Shown: positions 36,088 through 46,310 of the stretch, in pieces
How positions within the stretch are numbered: the stretch's first letter is position 1
Layout of the letters: every line of letters begins with the position of its first letter
Assembly: GCF_900177645.1 (NCBI RefSeq)
Contig: NZ_FXAO01000001.1
Location: 646,712 to 710,711 of the forward strand
From: Arenibacter troitsensis
GTDB taxonomy: Bacteria; Bacteroidota; Bacteroidia; Flavobacteriales; Flavobacteriaceae
Direction: 5' to 3'
Length of the DNA: 64,000 bases
Position numbers and translations under genes: made by a program
The notes under the pieces: model-generated
Told to the model about the DNA's origin: nothing
Seen by the model: only the letters and a program-made list of their open reading frames with translations
The model's database searches: none

Positions 36088-36822
36088 TTACTTGTGATGG
36101 GTCTTGGTAGAATCGGAAATCATCTCATTGATTTCACCCAATTCGTTTTCGGATAAATAGCGCCATTTCCCTACTGGGACGTCCAATTGAATATTCATGA
36201 TCCTAATACGCTTTAGGGCGGTTACATTGTAACCCAAATACTCGCACATTCGCCTTATCTGACGGTTAAGCCCTTGTGTTAGAATAATCCGAAATTGGAA
36301 CTTGCTTATTTCCTCAATTTCGCACTTACGCGTTACCCTATCCAAGATGGGGACCCCATTGGCCATTTTTTCGAGGAAAACTTTGGTAATAGGCCTATCT
36401 ACGGTAACAATATATTCTTTCTGATGCTTATTTCGGGCCCTTAATATTTTGTTAACGATATCTCCGTCATTGGTCAATAGTATTAATCCTTCACTGGGTT
36501 TGTCCAATCTTCCAATTGGGAATATTCTGGTTGGGTAATTTATGAAATCGATAATATTGTCCTTTTCCACCCTGGTATCGGTTGTGCAAACAATGCCAAT
36601 GGGTTTGTTGAAGGCAATATATACAGGCTTTTCTTGGGGTTCGGAAATAAGCTCCCCATCCACGCGTACCTCATCGGCCATGGTAATTTTGGTACCCATT
36701 TCTGGAACCTTTCCGTTAATGGTTACCCTACCTTGCTCAATAAGTTTGTCTGCGGCCCTGCGCGAACAATAGCCCATTTCACTTAAAAATTTGTTGATTC
36801 GGGTGGCTTCCTTCTCTTTCAT
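36088..36822 (-). CDS. rluF: Pseudouridine synthase, RluF-like
   Basis: Isomerises a uridine in 23S rRNA (RluF acts at 2604 in E. coli). 244 residues. An N-terminal S4 domain (ATRINKFLSEMGYCSRRAADKLIEQG, about 5-60) is followed by the synthase domain with catalytic Asp in IGRLDKPSEGLILLTND and QGLNRQIRRMCEYLGY near the C-terminus. The last motif supports the RluF/RluB branch. Exact target specificity is inferred. The GH20 gene is upstream, and the GNAT-nitrilase gene follows. Confidence 0.89.
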   Translation of the reverse strand: MKEKEATRINKFLSEMGYCSRRAADKLIEQGRVTINGKVPEMGTKITMADEVRVDGELISEPQEKPVYIAFNKPIGIVCTTDTRVEKDNIIDFINYPTRIFPIGRLDKPSEGLILLTNDGDIVNKILRARNKHQKEYIVTVDRPITKVFLEKMANGVPILDRVTRKCEIEEISKFQFRIILTQGLNRQIRRMCEYLGYNVTALKRIRIMNIQLDVPVGKWRYLSENELGEINEMISDSTKTHHK

Positions 36823-36952
36823 ATACGCTCCTTAAGCCCGATTTCCACATCGGATTTAGGGGCGAAATATACTTAATTAAACGCTTATTATTGTTAACAT
36901 TGGTATAAGATATTTCACCCCTATTTTACCTATAATAAATTTTTGCAGATAA

Positions 36953-39049
36953 TTATTTTTTTATCGGATCTGCATTCTCCATGTAAATTTCCTTTCCAAG
37001 TTCTTGGTTCAACTTTTTAAAGAACAATATTTCTGCATAGAATTGCCAATCGAAATTTATGGTTTGATTGGCCAAATGCACATGATGGTCCTGATCCAGA
37101 ATGTAATTGTCCGGTTTGTTCAATATACGGGTTTTACCATAAACCATTTCCAATTCCTTTCTTAGGCTTCCAAATTCAGACTCCAACTCCTTTAGTTTGG
37201 AAGCCGTGGCCTTGATGTCTTCCCTGCTTTCCGCCATATCATAGTCGCGAAGGGCCAGTAACATTTTTGGACTATAACCCGCCAGTTTGTTTACCTGTTC
37301 ATATACTTGTAAGTTGTGGTCGTTGCGCAGGGCGAGAGAACGGGCATTCTCTATTTTCTTTACAATACTATCGGTATGCGATAGGGTTTGGGCCGCTGTC
37401 TTTAAACGCTCTTCGTTGGCCAGGCTCCAGGCTCCAATATTTTCTTTGTTCGGAAACTCAATAACAGCTTCTTCCAGTGGATCTTTCATCTGATGCAAGA
37501 AGTTGCGTTGGTTCTTTTTAAGCAGGGCATTTTTCCAAAAGGCCACAGGGGATTCAAGATCGGTAATAAAAGCCTTATTGCCATCGGCCAAGGTATACCC
37601 ATATTCCCTTTGCCTAAAGGCCGACTTTATTTCCTCCTTACTGCGTTTATCACCAATCCAGGAATATTCGGCAAAGGCCAAGATACCCCTCATGTACAGT
37701 TCAAAATGTGGAGAATCATCGTCCCATAATGTCAATAATAACCCTTTAAGACCACTGTCTATGGAGCTTACGGCAAAAGAGCGTATGTTTTCCATATTGC
37801 TTTCTTCCTGTGGCATTAATACCCATCTAGTTTGCCCCGCCGTGGCACCCATAACCTCCATGCCATGGTCCGTAAACCATTGCATGGCCTTGATGTTTCC
37901 TAAGGCTTGTGGCGAACTATAGTTCCATCGCATATAAATGCAATTTTTCGGGAAGATATCCAGAAACTCCAGTAATTTGTGCTCGTTATCCTTCCAAACC
38001 TGGTCCACTTCTTCCTGTGTCATATCTTTTTTGAACATAGGGTCGTAAACGTCTGCCTGTTTTAGGGGCATATCATCCCAAAAAATTGGGGTCTTTCCAT
38101 GTTCTTCAGCAAATTTGGCCACTTTGTCCAACCACATTAGCTGTAATTTTAAAGGCGACTCCTTGCTTCCTCGTCCAGTAGTGTGTACTTCGTCGCCTCC
38201 AACATGCAGGTATTTTCCATAAGGAAAAGCTTCCATGGCGTCCAAATAAAGGTCAAATTGTACTTCATAAGTCTTGGGGTCAAGGGGGTTAAAAGCCCAA
38301 TCGCTCTCAGGACTGTCCCTAAGCTCCATGTATTCGGGATGTTTTAGAATAAACGAGGCATGGCCCAAACCTTGTACCAACGGACTAATTTCTATATGTC
38401 GCTCTTTGGCATAATCGCTGATTTTTTTCCATTCTTCAATACTCAAGGCATCGGCGGAGGCAACAGTGGGTTGACGTTTAAATTTTAATTTGTCTTCAAC
38501 TTCCAAAATAATGCCGTTGATTTTGTAACTGGCCAACTTATCCAGTAGTTCATAATAGTATGCTGTTTTTTCCAAATGGTGTTTTATATCCAAGTGGACG
38601 GAGCGATAAGCCAATGAAGGGTAATCCTTTAACTGGCACAATGGTAGGTTTACCCTTTGATCCTTCGCATCTTCCATCAATTGTTCCAAGGTTTTGAACC
38701 CATAAAACAAACCGGCTTCATCCTTGCCTGTAATTAGAACCTGGTCGTTGGTAATAGATAGGGTGTAACCTTCGGCAGGAGTATTCAGATTGCCATCCAT
38801 TTGGTAGGCCAAAGTATATTTGCCTTCATCTCCAAGTGCTAAAATATCCTTATTTATTATTGGCAGTACTTCCCCGTTTTTTGCTTCTGCTTTTAGGGTT
38901 CCATCGTGCGCAATTGAACTAACCCCGGTGATTTCAAATTCTTGTGGTTGAGGTAATAATTTAAAGTCGCCCATCTTATTCTCCTTAGGGGAACAAGAAA
39001 AGAGTAGAACGAATATTATCAATAGGTAAATGCCGGTAATTTTTCTCAT
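36953..39049 (-). CDS. Family 20 beta-N-acetylhexosaminidase lipoprotein
   Basis: A 698-residue lipoprotein (lipobox LLFSC, Cys19). Glyco_hydro_20b N-domain (about 30-145), then the TIM-barrel with the Asp-Glu pair in YLHVGGDEVHTT (substrate-assisted catalysis). Beyond about residue 500 a helical C-terminal region (to 698) may mediate binding. It releases terminal GlcNAc/GalNAc from chitin-derived or glycan substrates at the cell surface or periplasm. No SusC/D or other glycosidase is adjacent, so no polysaccharide locus is evident. Confidence 0.9.
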   Translation of the reverse strand: MRKITGIYLLIIFVLLFSCSPKENKMGDFKLLPQPQEFEITGVSSIAHDGTLKAEAKNGEVLPIINKDILALGDEGKYTLAYQMDGNLNTPAEGYTLSITNDQVLITGKDEAGLFYGFKTLEQLMEDAKDQRVNLPLCQLKDYPSLAYRSVHLDIKHHLEKTAYYYELLDKLASYKINGIILEVEDKLKFKRQPTVASADALSIEEWKKISDYAKERHIEISPLVQGLGHASFILKHPEYMELRDSPESDWAFNPLDPKTYEVQFDLYLDAMEAFPYGKYLHVGGDEVHTTGRGSKESPLKLQLMWLDKVAKFAEEHGKTPIFWDDMPLKQADVYDPMFKKDMTQEEVDQVWKDNEHKLLEFLDIFPKNCIYMRWNYSSPQALGNIKAMQWFTDHGMEVMGATAGQTRWVLMPQEESNMENIRSFAVSSIDSGLKGLLLTLWDDDSPHFELYMRGILAFAEYSWIGDKRSKEEIKSAFRQREYGYTLADGNKAFITDLESPVAFWKNALLKKNQRNFLHQMKDPLEEAVIEFPNKENIGAWSLANEERLKTAAQTLSHTDSIVKKIENARSLALRNDHNLQVYEQVNKLAGYSPKMLLALRDYDMAESREDIKATASKLKELESEFGSLRKELEMVYGKTRILNKPDNYILDQDHHVHLANQTINFDWQFYAEILFFKKLNQELGKEIYMENADPIKK

Positions 39050-39205
39050 GAAATTTGTAATTGGTAGTTAATATTGGACGTAGTATTTTGATTAATGGGT
39101 AAAAATATTGAATAATATTCAAATACAGAATATTTTTCGGAAATTGGACCAAAGCAGTATTGGAAAGCCAATATCATGGATTCAATAGTTTTCTTACATT
39201 GTACT

Positions 39206-39658
39206 TTATACCCCAAATTGTTCCAGATGATGGTTGAGGTGTTTGTAAAACAAATTGTTCCATTCCGTTATGGTCAAAGGGCCAAAAGAATTTGATTCCT
39301 TATTGTGAAAATGATCCTCCCCAAGTTCTTGGGTTTTTATCAAATGGTCTATCAATCGCTTCTTTTCTTTATCAAAATCCCTGTTGTCCACGATAAGGAA
39401 AGCAGGTGCGGTGCGACTATTTTTTTTGTATGGTTTTTCATTGACCACTGTTGGTTTTACAAAAAGTTTAAGCATAAGTTTCATGGGACCCTTGGGTTTA
39501 GGGTGCTTATCCGTATACACCATTTCATAGGAAACATTGCAATGGGCCAACATTTGGGCAACATTCATTTTACCCCAGATTCCGGTACTTTTTGGGGTTA
39601 ATTTATTGATTCTTTCTATTAGCTCGTCTACTACTTTTTTTTCAAAAATGTTTTTCAT
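39206..39658 (-). CDS. DUF1569 protein (DinB-like)
   Basis: A 150-residue helical protein. MNVAQMLAHCNVSYEMV and FYKHLNHHLEQFG, with conserved histidines, match the DUF1569/DinB-like four-helix bundle. Family members bind a metal and are suspected thiol-dependent transferases, for instance with bacillithiol. bshC lies 3 kb away, so that use is plausible, but it is inference. It is transcribed alone. Confidence 0.83.
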   Translation of the reverse strand: MKNIFEKKVVDELIERINKLTPKSTGIWGKMNVAQMLAHCNVSYEMVYTDKHPKPKGPMKLMLKLFVKPTVVNEKPYKKNSRTAPAFLIVDNRDFDKEKKRLIDHLIKTQELGEDHFHNKESNSFGPLTITEWNNLFYKHLNHHLEQFGV

Positions 39659-39936
39659 CTTCTGGTATTTTTGGGTGTTACTGTTTCCTGTTCAGGAGGT
39701 ATGGTTTTGTTGTTAAATAAACCCAAGAATGGCATGGTTTGCGGGTTTGGATCAATTATGCCTATAGGTTGGCTTAACTATAACCATATATTATTTGATA
39801 TCTGGGTGAAATTAAAATCTGAACACTACAATGATTTTCGGTTTCCATTTTTTCCTTGGGTTTGGGCATAATTTCATAGCTATACCTATATACATAAACC
39901 TTGGCCGGCAAATCTGTTAAATGGATCCTATAGGAA

Positions 39937-42393
39937 TTATTTTACCATAAACAGGGCATTGACGAAGAAGAGCTTTCCATTTTCCCAAAATCCCCTAAAC
40001 AATGGGTTGTCTACCATATAAATAACCTGTCCCTTGCCCACTTCCTCCACACCGAATACCAATGTATTGGCAATTTTTTTCTTTGCTTCACTTCCTGCAA
40101 AACCCGCAATTGGTGAATTGGTATTTTCCAAATAGACCACGGTCCCCGTCTCTAAGTTTTCAAAGGCGTCGTCGCTCAATTTAAGAGTGAAATAATGATC
40201 TCCGTAGCCGTAGGCCAATGGATGTGTTTGGTCGACTTTGGTTTTAAAAATGGCACCGGTAATGGCGTTTTTAATGTCTTCCCGTTCCGCTTCTTCATAT
40301 GGGAGTATATTCTCTGTGCTGTCTTTTTTTATTTCCTTTTCCTTAATGGCAAACCCATGTTCGCCATTTATTGCTCTTATTGCTCCTTCCATGGCAATCA
40401 ACTTACCTCCATTGGATACAAAATCCTTCAGTTCTTGCAGTTTATTTTCCGTGAAGAATTTGCTGTACCATCCGTTGGGCAGAATAAGGACATCGTATTC
40501 GGATAAATCCACCTCGTCATAATATTCAGTATCCAAAATAGTCAGTGGATAATGAAGTTGTTGTTCAAAAAAGTGCCAAATTTCTCCAAATTCGAGGGTG
40601 CTGGTAGGTTCTCCAGACAGCATGGCTATTTTGGTGTCCGTAATCATAGGCACATAACTGGAACCAAAATCATTTCCTTTCTCAACAAATCCTGTATTGG
40701 TCGGTGTTAAAATAGTTTTATTGTGTTGTGCAATCCGGCTTAGTGTCTCTACAAAGTCCTTGTGGTTTCTATTGTCCCCTTTGGTAATGATGAGGCTGCC
40801 CCTATCAAATTTTTTGCCTTCTGCCCAAAAGGGATTTTTCGCAAAACGCACCCTAATGTTTTCTTTAACCAATGCCGTTAAAAAACGGGCATCCTTCATG
40901 CTGGACCAATCACTTATGTAAGCATAGGTTTCCAGGCCAATGTTGGCGCCCTTGGACGTTTGAACCTCACGCCCCCCCGATGGGTCGGACTCTACCAGCG
41001 CTTGGGAAGCAATAGCCTCCAAACCATATGCGTAGGGTAAGGACCATGCAGTTATGTCATAGGTCAATGAATCACTTAGCTTAGTATTGGGCTCCATAAG
41101 TACTTGGGCCAAGGTTCCTTTGGCCTGGTTGGTGGATACTACCAGATTGGCAGGAGTGGTCTTCAAGGTGCCCAATTTTCCTGAACTATAAAGATGGCCT
41201 TTGGCAGTACCTTCCTTGGCCCAACCATATTTAATCTCATGGGCATTGAGTAGTGTCGCAATGGCATCAATTTTATCGGGATCACCATTCAAAACATAAC
41301 TTTTGTATTTGAAATTTTTATTCTGATAAAACTTCTTGAATTCCCTGTTTAATTTTTCCGTGTTTTTGGAAGCTACTTCTACAGTAGACAGGCCTGTTGT
41401 AAGATGATGGGCAATACGATCGTTTAGGGTAAGGGTATCGCCTATAAATGTTCTAACACCCAGGCCGGCACGCCCACTACCGCCCTGCTCATAGGTCATA
41501 CCTATGCCGCCATTATATGTGGGGTAGGTATCGCCATAACTAGGATATAATAGGTCGAAAACTTCTTTTGTAAAATAAAACCAGCCATTGGCGTCAAAGT
41601 ACTTGGCGTGGTTCTTTCCTATGGTAATTTGAAAATCGCGCTGAAAATCGGTTACCACCTCATGAAAGGGTTCTGCCGCCGGGGCAAAATAATAGGGGTT
41701 ATTTACGCCTTGTTCATGAAAATCAACATGTACATGGGGCAACCACTGGTTGAAAACTTTTATCCGTTGTTGACTCTCTACCTGCGTAAGCCATGCCCAA
41801 TCCCGATTAAGGTCGAACATATAATGGTTGGAGCGCCCACTAAGCCATCCTTCATGGTGTTCCTTGCTATTGGGATCTATGTTATTAGGGGTGTTCTTAA
41901 ATTGGTTGTACCAATTGACATATCTATCGCGACCATCCGGATTAATGCACGGATCCATGATTACCACCGTGTTTTCCAGGTAACTGGATTTGCTAGTCAA
42001 AAGTTCATATATGGTCTGCATGGAGGCCTCGGTACTGACGCTTTCATTCCCGTGAACATTGTAACTTAGCCAGACTATGGCCTTGGTGGGTGACCCCTGG
42101 CCGGTAGTATTTTTAAGGTGCTCCAATCTGATGGATTCCAAGTCAACTATGTTTTCCTGGGTGGAAACATAAGCCACGATCAGCGGCCTGCGCTCATTGG
42201 TTTTTCCATATTCTATCAATTTAATGCGATCTGAAGCATTTTCGGCCAGATATTTATAGTAGTCTACCACCTGATGGTGCCGTGTGAATTCGGATCCCAA
42301 TTCATAACCTAAAAAATCGGAAGGAGATAGCAATGTTTGGGAAATGCCATAGGTGGTTGAAAGGAGAAAAAAGGTTAGTAGAAGTTTTTTCAT
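39937..42393 (-). CDS. Secreted M14 zinc carboxypeptidase
   Basis: An 818-residue exported metallopeptidase (signal 1-19, MKKLLLTFFLLSTTYGISQ). The zinc site is His114-x2-Glu117 in NVHGNESVSTEA, with a later His in VDFHEQG (about 206) as third ligand. The substrate-binding DLNRDWAW and GMTYEQGGSGRAG are typical. Residues about 600-818 fold as an extra domain with a flavodoxin-like Rossmann look (GEIWHFFEQQ, LILPNGWYSKF, GGKLIAMEGAIRA). There is no T9SS C-terminal domain, so it is likely periplasmic or Sec-secreted. Transcribed alone. Confidence 0.88.
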   Translation of the reverse strand: MKKLLLTFFLLSTTYGISQTLLSPSDFLGYELGSEFTRHHQVVDYYKYLAENASDRIKLIEYGKTNERRPLIVAYVSTQENIVDLESIRLEHLKNTTGQGSPTKAIVWLSYNVHGNESVSTEASMQTIYELLTSKSSYLENTVVIMDPCINPDGRDRYVNWYNQFKNTPNNIDPNSKEHHEGWLSGRSNHYMFDLNRDWAWLTQVESQQRIKVFNQWLPHVHVDFHEQGVNNPYYFAPAAEPFHEVVTDFQRDFQITIGKNHAKYFDANGWFYFTKEVFDLLYPSYGDTYPTYNGGIGMTYEQGGSGRAGLGVRTFIGDTLTLNDRIAHHLTTGLSTVEVASKNTEKLNREFKKFYQNKNFKYKSYVLNGDPDKIDAIATLLNAHEIKYGWAKEGTAKGHLYSSGKLGTLKTTPANLVVSTNQAKGTLAQVLMEPNTKLSDSLTYDITAWSLPYAYGLEAIASQALVESDPSGGREVQTSKGANIGLETYAYISDWSSMKDARFLTALVKENIRVRFAKNPFWAEGKKFDRGSLIITKGDNRNHKDFVETLSRIAQHNKTILTPTNTGFVEKGNDFGSSYVPMITDTKIAMLSGEPTSTLEFGEIWHFFEQQLHYPLTILDTEYYDEVDLSEYDVLILPNGWYSKFFTENKLQELKDFVSNGGKLIAMEGAIRAINGEHGFAIKEKEIKKDSTENILPYEEAEREDIKNAITGAIFKTKVDQTHPLAYGYGDHYFTLKLSDDAFENLETGTVVYLENTNSPIAGFAGSEAKKKIANTLVFGVEEVGKGQVIYMVDNPLFRGFWENGKLFFVNALFMVK

Positions 42394-42595
42394 TTAAATC
42401 CATTGATTTGCTAAGAATCAAATCTAAGGAATATTCGCGATATTAGTTGCCTTTCATAAATACTTGCCATTATTTGGGTTGGGCAAATAGTGTGTCAAAA
42501 AATTATCAAAAAAGTGAATATTCAACTTCTTAACGTATTTTTAGGAACTGAAAAAAGGGATAATTTTATCTTTACCAGCTATTACCAACATTTCT

Positions 42596-44197
42596 ATGGA
42601 AGTCGAATGCATACCCTTTAAAAAAACTGGCTATTTTTCCAATTTAATATGTGATTATCTGGATGGGAAGGAAACTTTGTCTCCTTTCTATGACAGGCCT
42701 CCGCAAATAGATCAGTTTGCCGAACAGATAAAGGCGAAGCAAAATTTTCCCAGCTCCCATCGTGAAGTTCTGTATTCGGTTTTGAAAAATCAATATAGGG
42801 ATGTTGATACTTCGGAGGATACCAAGGTAAATATATCGCTTCTTAAAGAAGCCTCAACCTATACAGTTGTAACCGGTCATCAATTAAATTTATTTACAGG
42901 GCCTTTGTATTTTTTGTACAAGATCATTTCTACCATCAATTTGACCAAGGAACTGAAGCTGGCCAATCCGGAAAACAACTTTGTGCCAATATATTGGATG
43001 GCCACAGAGGATCATGATTTTGATGAAATAAATTACTTCAATTTTAAAGGTAAAAAATTACAGTGGAATAAAAATGTCTCCGGTGCGGTGGGGCCATTGG
43101 CAACGGATGGACTGGAATCTATCCTGGAGGCTTTTTCCAATGAAATGGGCAATAGTATAAATGCCAGTAAACTTAAGGAATGGTTTGCTAAGGCGTATTT
43201 GGAGCATGATAACCTTACCGATGCGACCCGTTTTTTGGCCAATCAACTTTTTGGTGAACATGGTTTGGTTATTTTGGATGGGAACGATTCCTCATTGAAG
43301 CGTTTATTGGCGCCTTATGTTAAGCGCGATTTATTGGAAAATGCTTCGTACAATAAGGTTGTTGAAACTATAGAACAACTACAACAGCTACCGGAAAATT
43401 ACGGTATACAGGTCAATCCAAGGGAAATCAATTATTTTTATTTGTTGGATGGTTTCCGGGAAAGAATTGTGGAGCAGGATGGCAGATTTTATGTGAATGA
43501 TACCAAAATTGAATTTAGCCAGGAGGAAATTCTAAAAGAACTGGAGAATTACCCTGAACGTTTTTCGCCCAACGTAATTACTAGACCTCTCTACCAAGAG
43601 GTGATATTGCCCAATCTATGCTATATAGGAGGAGGAGGCGAACTGGCATATTGGTTGCAATTGAGAGCCATGTTTATGGAAATGAAGGTGCCATTTCCTA
43701 TATTATTGCTCCGTAATTCCGCTTTGGTCATTACCGGGAAGCAGATGGAAAAATTAAAACGAATGAATATTTCGCTTGCCGATATATTTTTAAATCAAAG
43801 TAGTTTTATCAATAAGAAAATCCGGGAGATATCCAATATTGATATCGATTTTACACCACAAAGGAAACATTTACAAGAGCAGTTCAAGGACCTTTACGAA
43901 CTGGCCGCCAAAACGGATGCCTCCTTTTTGGGGGCTGTTAAGGCCCAAGAGGTTAAACAGTTAAAGGGATTGGATAATTTACAGGGGCGGTTGCTGAAGG
44001 CCCAAAAAAGGAAGTTGCAGGATCATGTGGTGCGTATGACGGAGATTCAGAATCAACTTTTTCCCAATAAGTCGCTTCAAGAGCGCAACCTTAATTTTTC
44101 GGAGCTTTATCTAGAGTACGGAGAGCGGCTGATTCCACATTTGATGAAAGCGCTCAAACCACTTTCCGGAGAGTTTTCTATTGTAAAAATGGAATGA
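42596..44197 (+). CDS. bshC: Putative cysteine ligase BshC (bacillithiol synthesis)
   Basis: Adds cysteine to glucosaminyl-malate in the last step of bacillithiol synthesis. 533 residues. Family hallmarks visible: TVVTGHQLNLFTGPLYFLYKIIS (about 95-117), YWMATEDHDFDEINYF (about 140-155), and ANQLFGEHGLVILDGND. A C-terminal coiled coil (about 425-500) with repeated Lys/Gln helices is typical of BshC. bshA and bshB are not in the window. The start at 42596 gives MEVECIPFKKTGYFS, as in relatives. Confidence 0.93.
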   Translation: MEVECIPFKKTGYFSNLICDYLDGKETLSPFYDRPPQIDQFAEQIKAKQNFPSSHREVLYSVLKNQYRDVDTSEDTKVNISLLKEASTYTVVTGHQLNLFTGPLYFLYKIISTINLTKELKLANPENNFVPIYWMATEDHDFDEINYFNFKGKKLQWNKNVSGAVGPLATDGLESILEAFSNEMGNSINASKLKEWFAKAYLEHDNLTDATRFLANQLFGEHGLVILDGNDSSLKRLLAPYVKRDLLENASYNKVVETIEQLQQLPENYGIQVNPREINYFYLLDGFRERIVEQDGRFYVNDTKIEFSQEEILKELENYPERFSPNVITRPLYQEVILPNLCYIGGGGELAYWLQLRAMFMEMKVPFPILLLRNSALVITGKQMEKLKRMNISLADIFLNQSSFINKKIREISNIDIDFTPQRKHLQEQFKDLYELAAKTDASFLGAVKAQEVKQLKGLDNLQGRLLKAQKRKLQDHVVRMTEIQNQLFPNKSLQERNLNFSELYLEYGERLIPHLMKALKPLSGEFSIVKME

Positions 44198-44228
44198 TCC
44201 CTACCGATTTAGTACAATCCCTGACGGG

Positions 44229-44257
44229 TTTGTAGACAGTCAAAAAGGTTATATTTG
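44229..44257 (+). promoter_or_regulatory. Promoter of the PLP-decarboxylase gene
   Basis: TTTG (44229-44232), 17 bases, then TATATTTG (44250-44257), matching the Bacteroidetes consensus. It lies 13 bases before the ATG, inside a 73-base gap, so this gene need not depend on bshC transcription. Confidence 0.75.
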
Positions 44258-44270
44258 TTAAAAACAGACT

Positions 44271-45647
44271 ATGTCCATGCACAAAGTAGACTTTGAAATG
44301 GTGGAAATGACATTGGATGTCATGAAATACGCCATTGGTCGAATTACCCATCCGGCCCCGGAACTAGGCAAGCCCAAAAAGGAGGAAGAGCTAAAGGCCT
44401 TGGTAGGGGAAACAATAACGCCAGACGGAATTGGAGGGGAAAGGGCTTTTCAATTGTTTAAAGAAGTTCTAATAAAAGCTACAATACCTATTGATCATCC
44501 CAGACATTTGGCTTTTGTGCCTGCCTCGCCCACAAGGGCTGCAGTGATGTTCGATCTGGTAACTTCGGCATCCAGTATTCACGGAGCGTATTGGATGGAG
44601 GGAGCCGGCGGAATATTTTGCGAGAACGAGGCCATGAAATGGTTGGTGTCCTTAACTGGCCTGCCAAAGGGGTCTTTTGGGGTTTTTACCAGTGGAGGAA
44701 CGGCTGCCAATTTATCGGCCATGGTAACTGCCAGGGAGAATTGGCGGAAGAATCCGGGAAATGTTAATAGAAAAGGATTGATCATAACCTCTTCAGGGGC
44801 CCACTCATCGGTAAAATCTATGGCCAAGGTGATAGATTGTGATGTGCTTTTGGTGGAAACCGAGGAACAGATGACTGCAGAGGCCCTATGTGAAACCATA
44901 AATTCCTTGGATGCCCAACAAAGGGATAGGTTATTCGCGGTGGTGGCAACGGGCGGTACCACGAATGCCGGTATAATAGATGATTTGTTCGGCATTGCGG
45001 AAATTTGTGAAGCAGAAAATCTTTGGTTCCATGTAGATGCTGCCTACGGTGGCGGTGCGTTGGCATCAAAATCGGCCCGTCCGCTTTTTCATGGTATAGA
45101 GAAAGCGGATAGTATAACCATTGATCCGCATAAATGGCTGTTCTCTCCCTATGATTGCGGGGCCATAATTTATAAAAATCCGGAGTTGGCCAAGGAAGCA
45201 CATTCTCAGGAAGGCTCCTATTTGGAAATATTTAAGGACGAAGGTGCTCATGGCTTTAACCCTTCGGACTATCAAATACAATTAACGCGTAGGGTAAGGG
45301 GGTTGCCGCTTTGGTTTTCACTGGCCATGCACGGGACCGATAAATATTCTTGGGCCGTTGATCAGGGTATTGGGTTGGCCAATTTGGCAGGGGAACTTAT
45401 AAACAAGCATCCCTTGGTAGAATTGGTAAGGGAGCCCAGTCTTTCATGTGTCCTGTTTAGGAGAAAAGGGTGGTTGCCGCAAGATTATACCCACTGGACC
45501 TATAAAAATCACAGGGAGGGTTTTGCCTTGGTGACTCCTACCAAGTATAAGCAAAAGGGCGTTTATGAAACTGTAGCGCGTTTCTGTTTTATTAATCCGG
45601 ATACAAAGGAAAAGGATATTTCAATGATATTGGATTCCATGGCCTAG
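44271..45647 (+). CDS. PLP-dependent decarboxylase (aromatic-L-amino-acid type)
   Basis: 458 residues, pyridoxal-phosphate group II decarboxylase. PLP is bound by Lys288 in DPHKWLFSPYDCG. Asp256 in VDAAYGGGA and His178 in GAHSSVKS contact the cofactor. N-terminal HPRHLAFVPASPT and GGTAANLSAM also match. The length resembles aromatic-amino-acid or glutamate decarboxylases, and the substrate cannot be set. The convergent neighbour is a PNPOx-type flavoprotein, which could loosely link them through vitamin B6. Confidence 0.88.
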   Translation: MSMHKVDFEMVEMTLDVMKYAIGRITHPAPELGKPKKEEELKALVGETITPDGIGGERAFQLFKEVLIKATIPIDHPRHLAFVPASPTRAAVMFDLVTSASSIHGAYWMEGAGGIFCENEAMKWLVSLTGLPKGSFGVFTSGGTAANLSAMVTARENWRKNPGNVNRKGLIITSSGAHSSVKSMAKVIDCDVLLVETEEQMTAEALCETINSLDAQQRDRLFAVVATGGTTNAGIIDDLFGIAEICEAENLWFHVDAAYGGGALASKSARPLFHGIEKADSITIDPHKWLFSPYDCGAIIYKNPELAKEAHSQEGSYLEIFKDEGAHGFNPSDYQIQLTRRVRGLPLWFSLAMHGTDKYSWAVDQGIGLANLAGELINKHPLVELVREPSLSCVLFRRKGWLPQDYTHWTYKNHREGFALVTPTKYKQKGVYETVARFCFINPDTKEKDISMILDSMA

Positions 45648-45677
45648 TATAATGTGATCGCAATTTCCAAAACAGTC

Positions 45678-46223
45678 TTAGGGTACCAGATATTCACTTT
45701 CCCATTGTACACCAACTTTGGAGAACCGGACCCTTATATGATTGGGTTGACTTAATTTTAGATATTCAATTTTGTAGGGCGTAATCTCCACAAGACAGAA
45801 ATGATTTTCTTCGTTTAAATATTCAAGATTTTGGGGGTTTATTAAATTACTTCCAGGAGACCTGCTTGTAGTATATTGCTTTTTTGCGTAGCTGTCCAGT
45901 TTACTCCAATATTTCTCTTTAGTGGCGTCATCATCTTTGTAGATTGCCGTACCTTCAATCTTTAATTGAAGCAATTTGGCAGGGTGGTATAGGAGTAGGC
46001 TAACCCTTTTGTTTTCTTTGATATGTGTGATTTTTTTTGAGCGCCTATCGGTGTAGAAAGTTAGTTTCAGACTATCGGAAACATCCCTTAAAACAACGGT
46101 GCGCAAACGTGCAACCTGATCCAGACCTACAGTTGCAAGCGTAAAAAATCTGAAAGGATGGTCTTTTTCCTTGGGGACTTTTTGTAGCTCTTCCCTTATT
46201 TCCTCTAAATAAACGGTGGCCAT
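45678..46223 (-). CDS. Pyridoxamine 5'-phosphate oxidase-like flavoprotein
   Basis: A 181-residue split-barrel FMN protein. HPFRFFTLATVG, ARLRTVVLRDVS and RVSLLLYHPAKLLQLKIEGTA mark the PNPOx-like fold (about 20-100). QYTTSRSPGS resembles the Alr4036/PNPOx flavin region. It lacks the full PdxH C-terminal signature, so a general FMN reductase or heme-binding role is as likely as PNP oxidase. Transcribed alone, convergent with the PLP decarboxylase (30 bases). Confidence 0.82.
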   Translation of the reverse strand: MATVYLEEIREELQKVPKEKDHPFRFFTLATVGLDQVARLRTVVLRDVSDSLKLTFYTDRRSKKITHIKENKRVSLLLYHPAKLLQLKIEGTAIYKDDDATKEKYWSKLDSYAKKQYTTSRSPGSNLINPQNLEYLNEENHFCLVEITPYKIEYLKLSQPNHIRVRFSKVGVQWESEYLVP

Positions 46224-46310
46224 GATAATCTTAATTTTAGTTTTTTAAAGATAAAAATAAATGTTGGAGTAGGGTATTTCTTTTCTCAGGTGTTATAGAT
46301 ATAAATTGCT
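46224..46310. other. Intergenic region before the candidate small transcript
   Basis: Promoter region of the minus-strand PNPOx-like gene. No gene is seen. Any promoter for the small transcript ending at 46415 would lie here. I found no exact TAnnTTTG. Confidence 0.3.

Noticed and set aside
39671-39871. Plus-strand frame of 66 codons between DUF1569 and the M14 gene
   Set aside because: Non-ATG start, no homology signs, and it lies in promoter space of a divergent gene.
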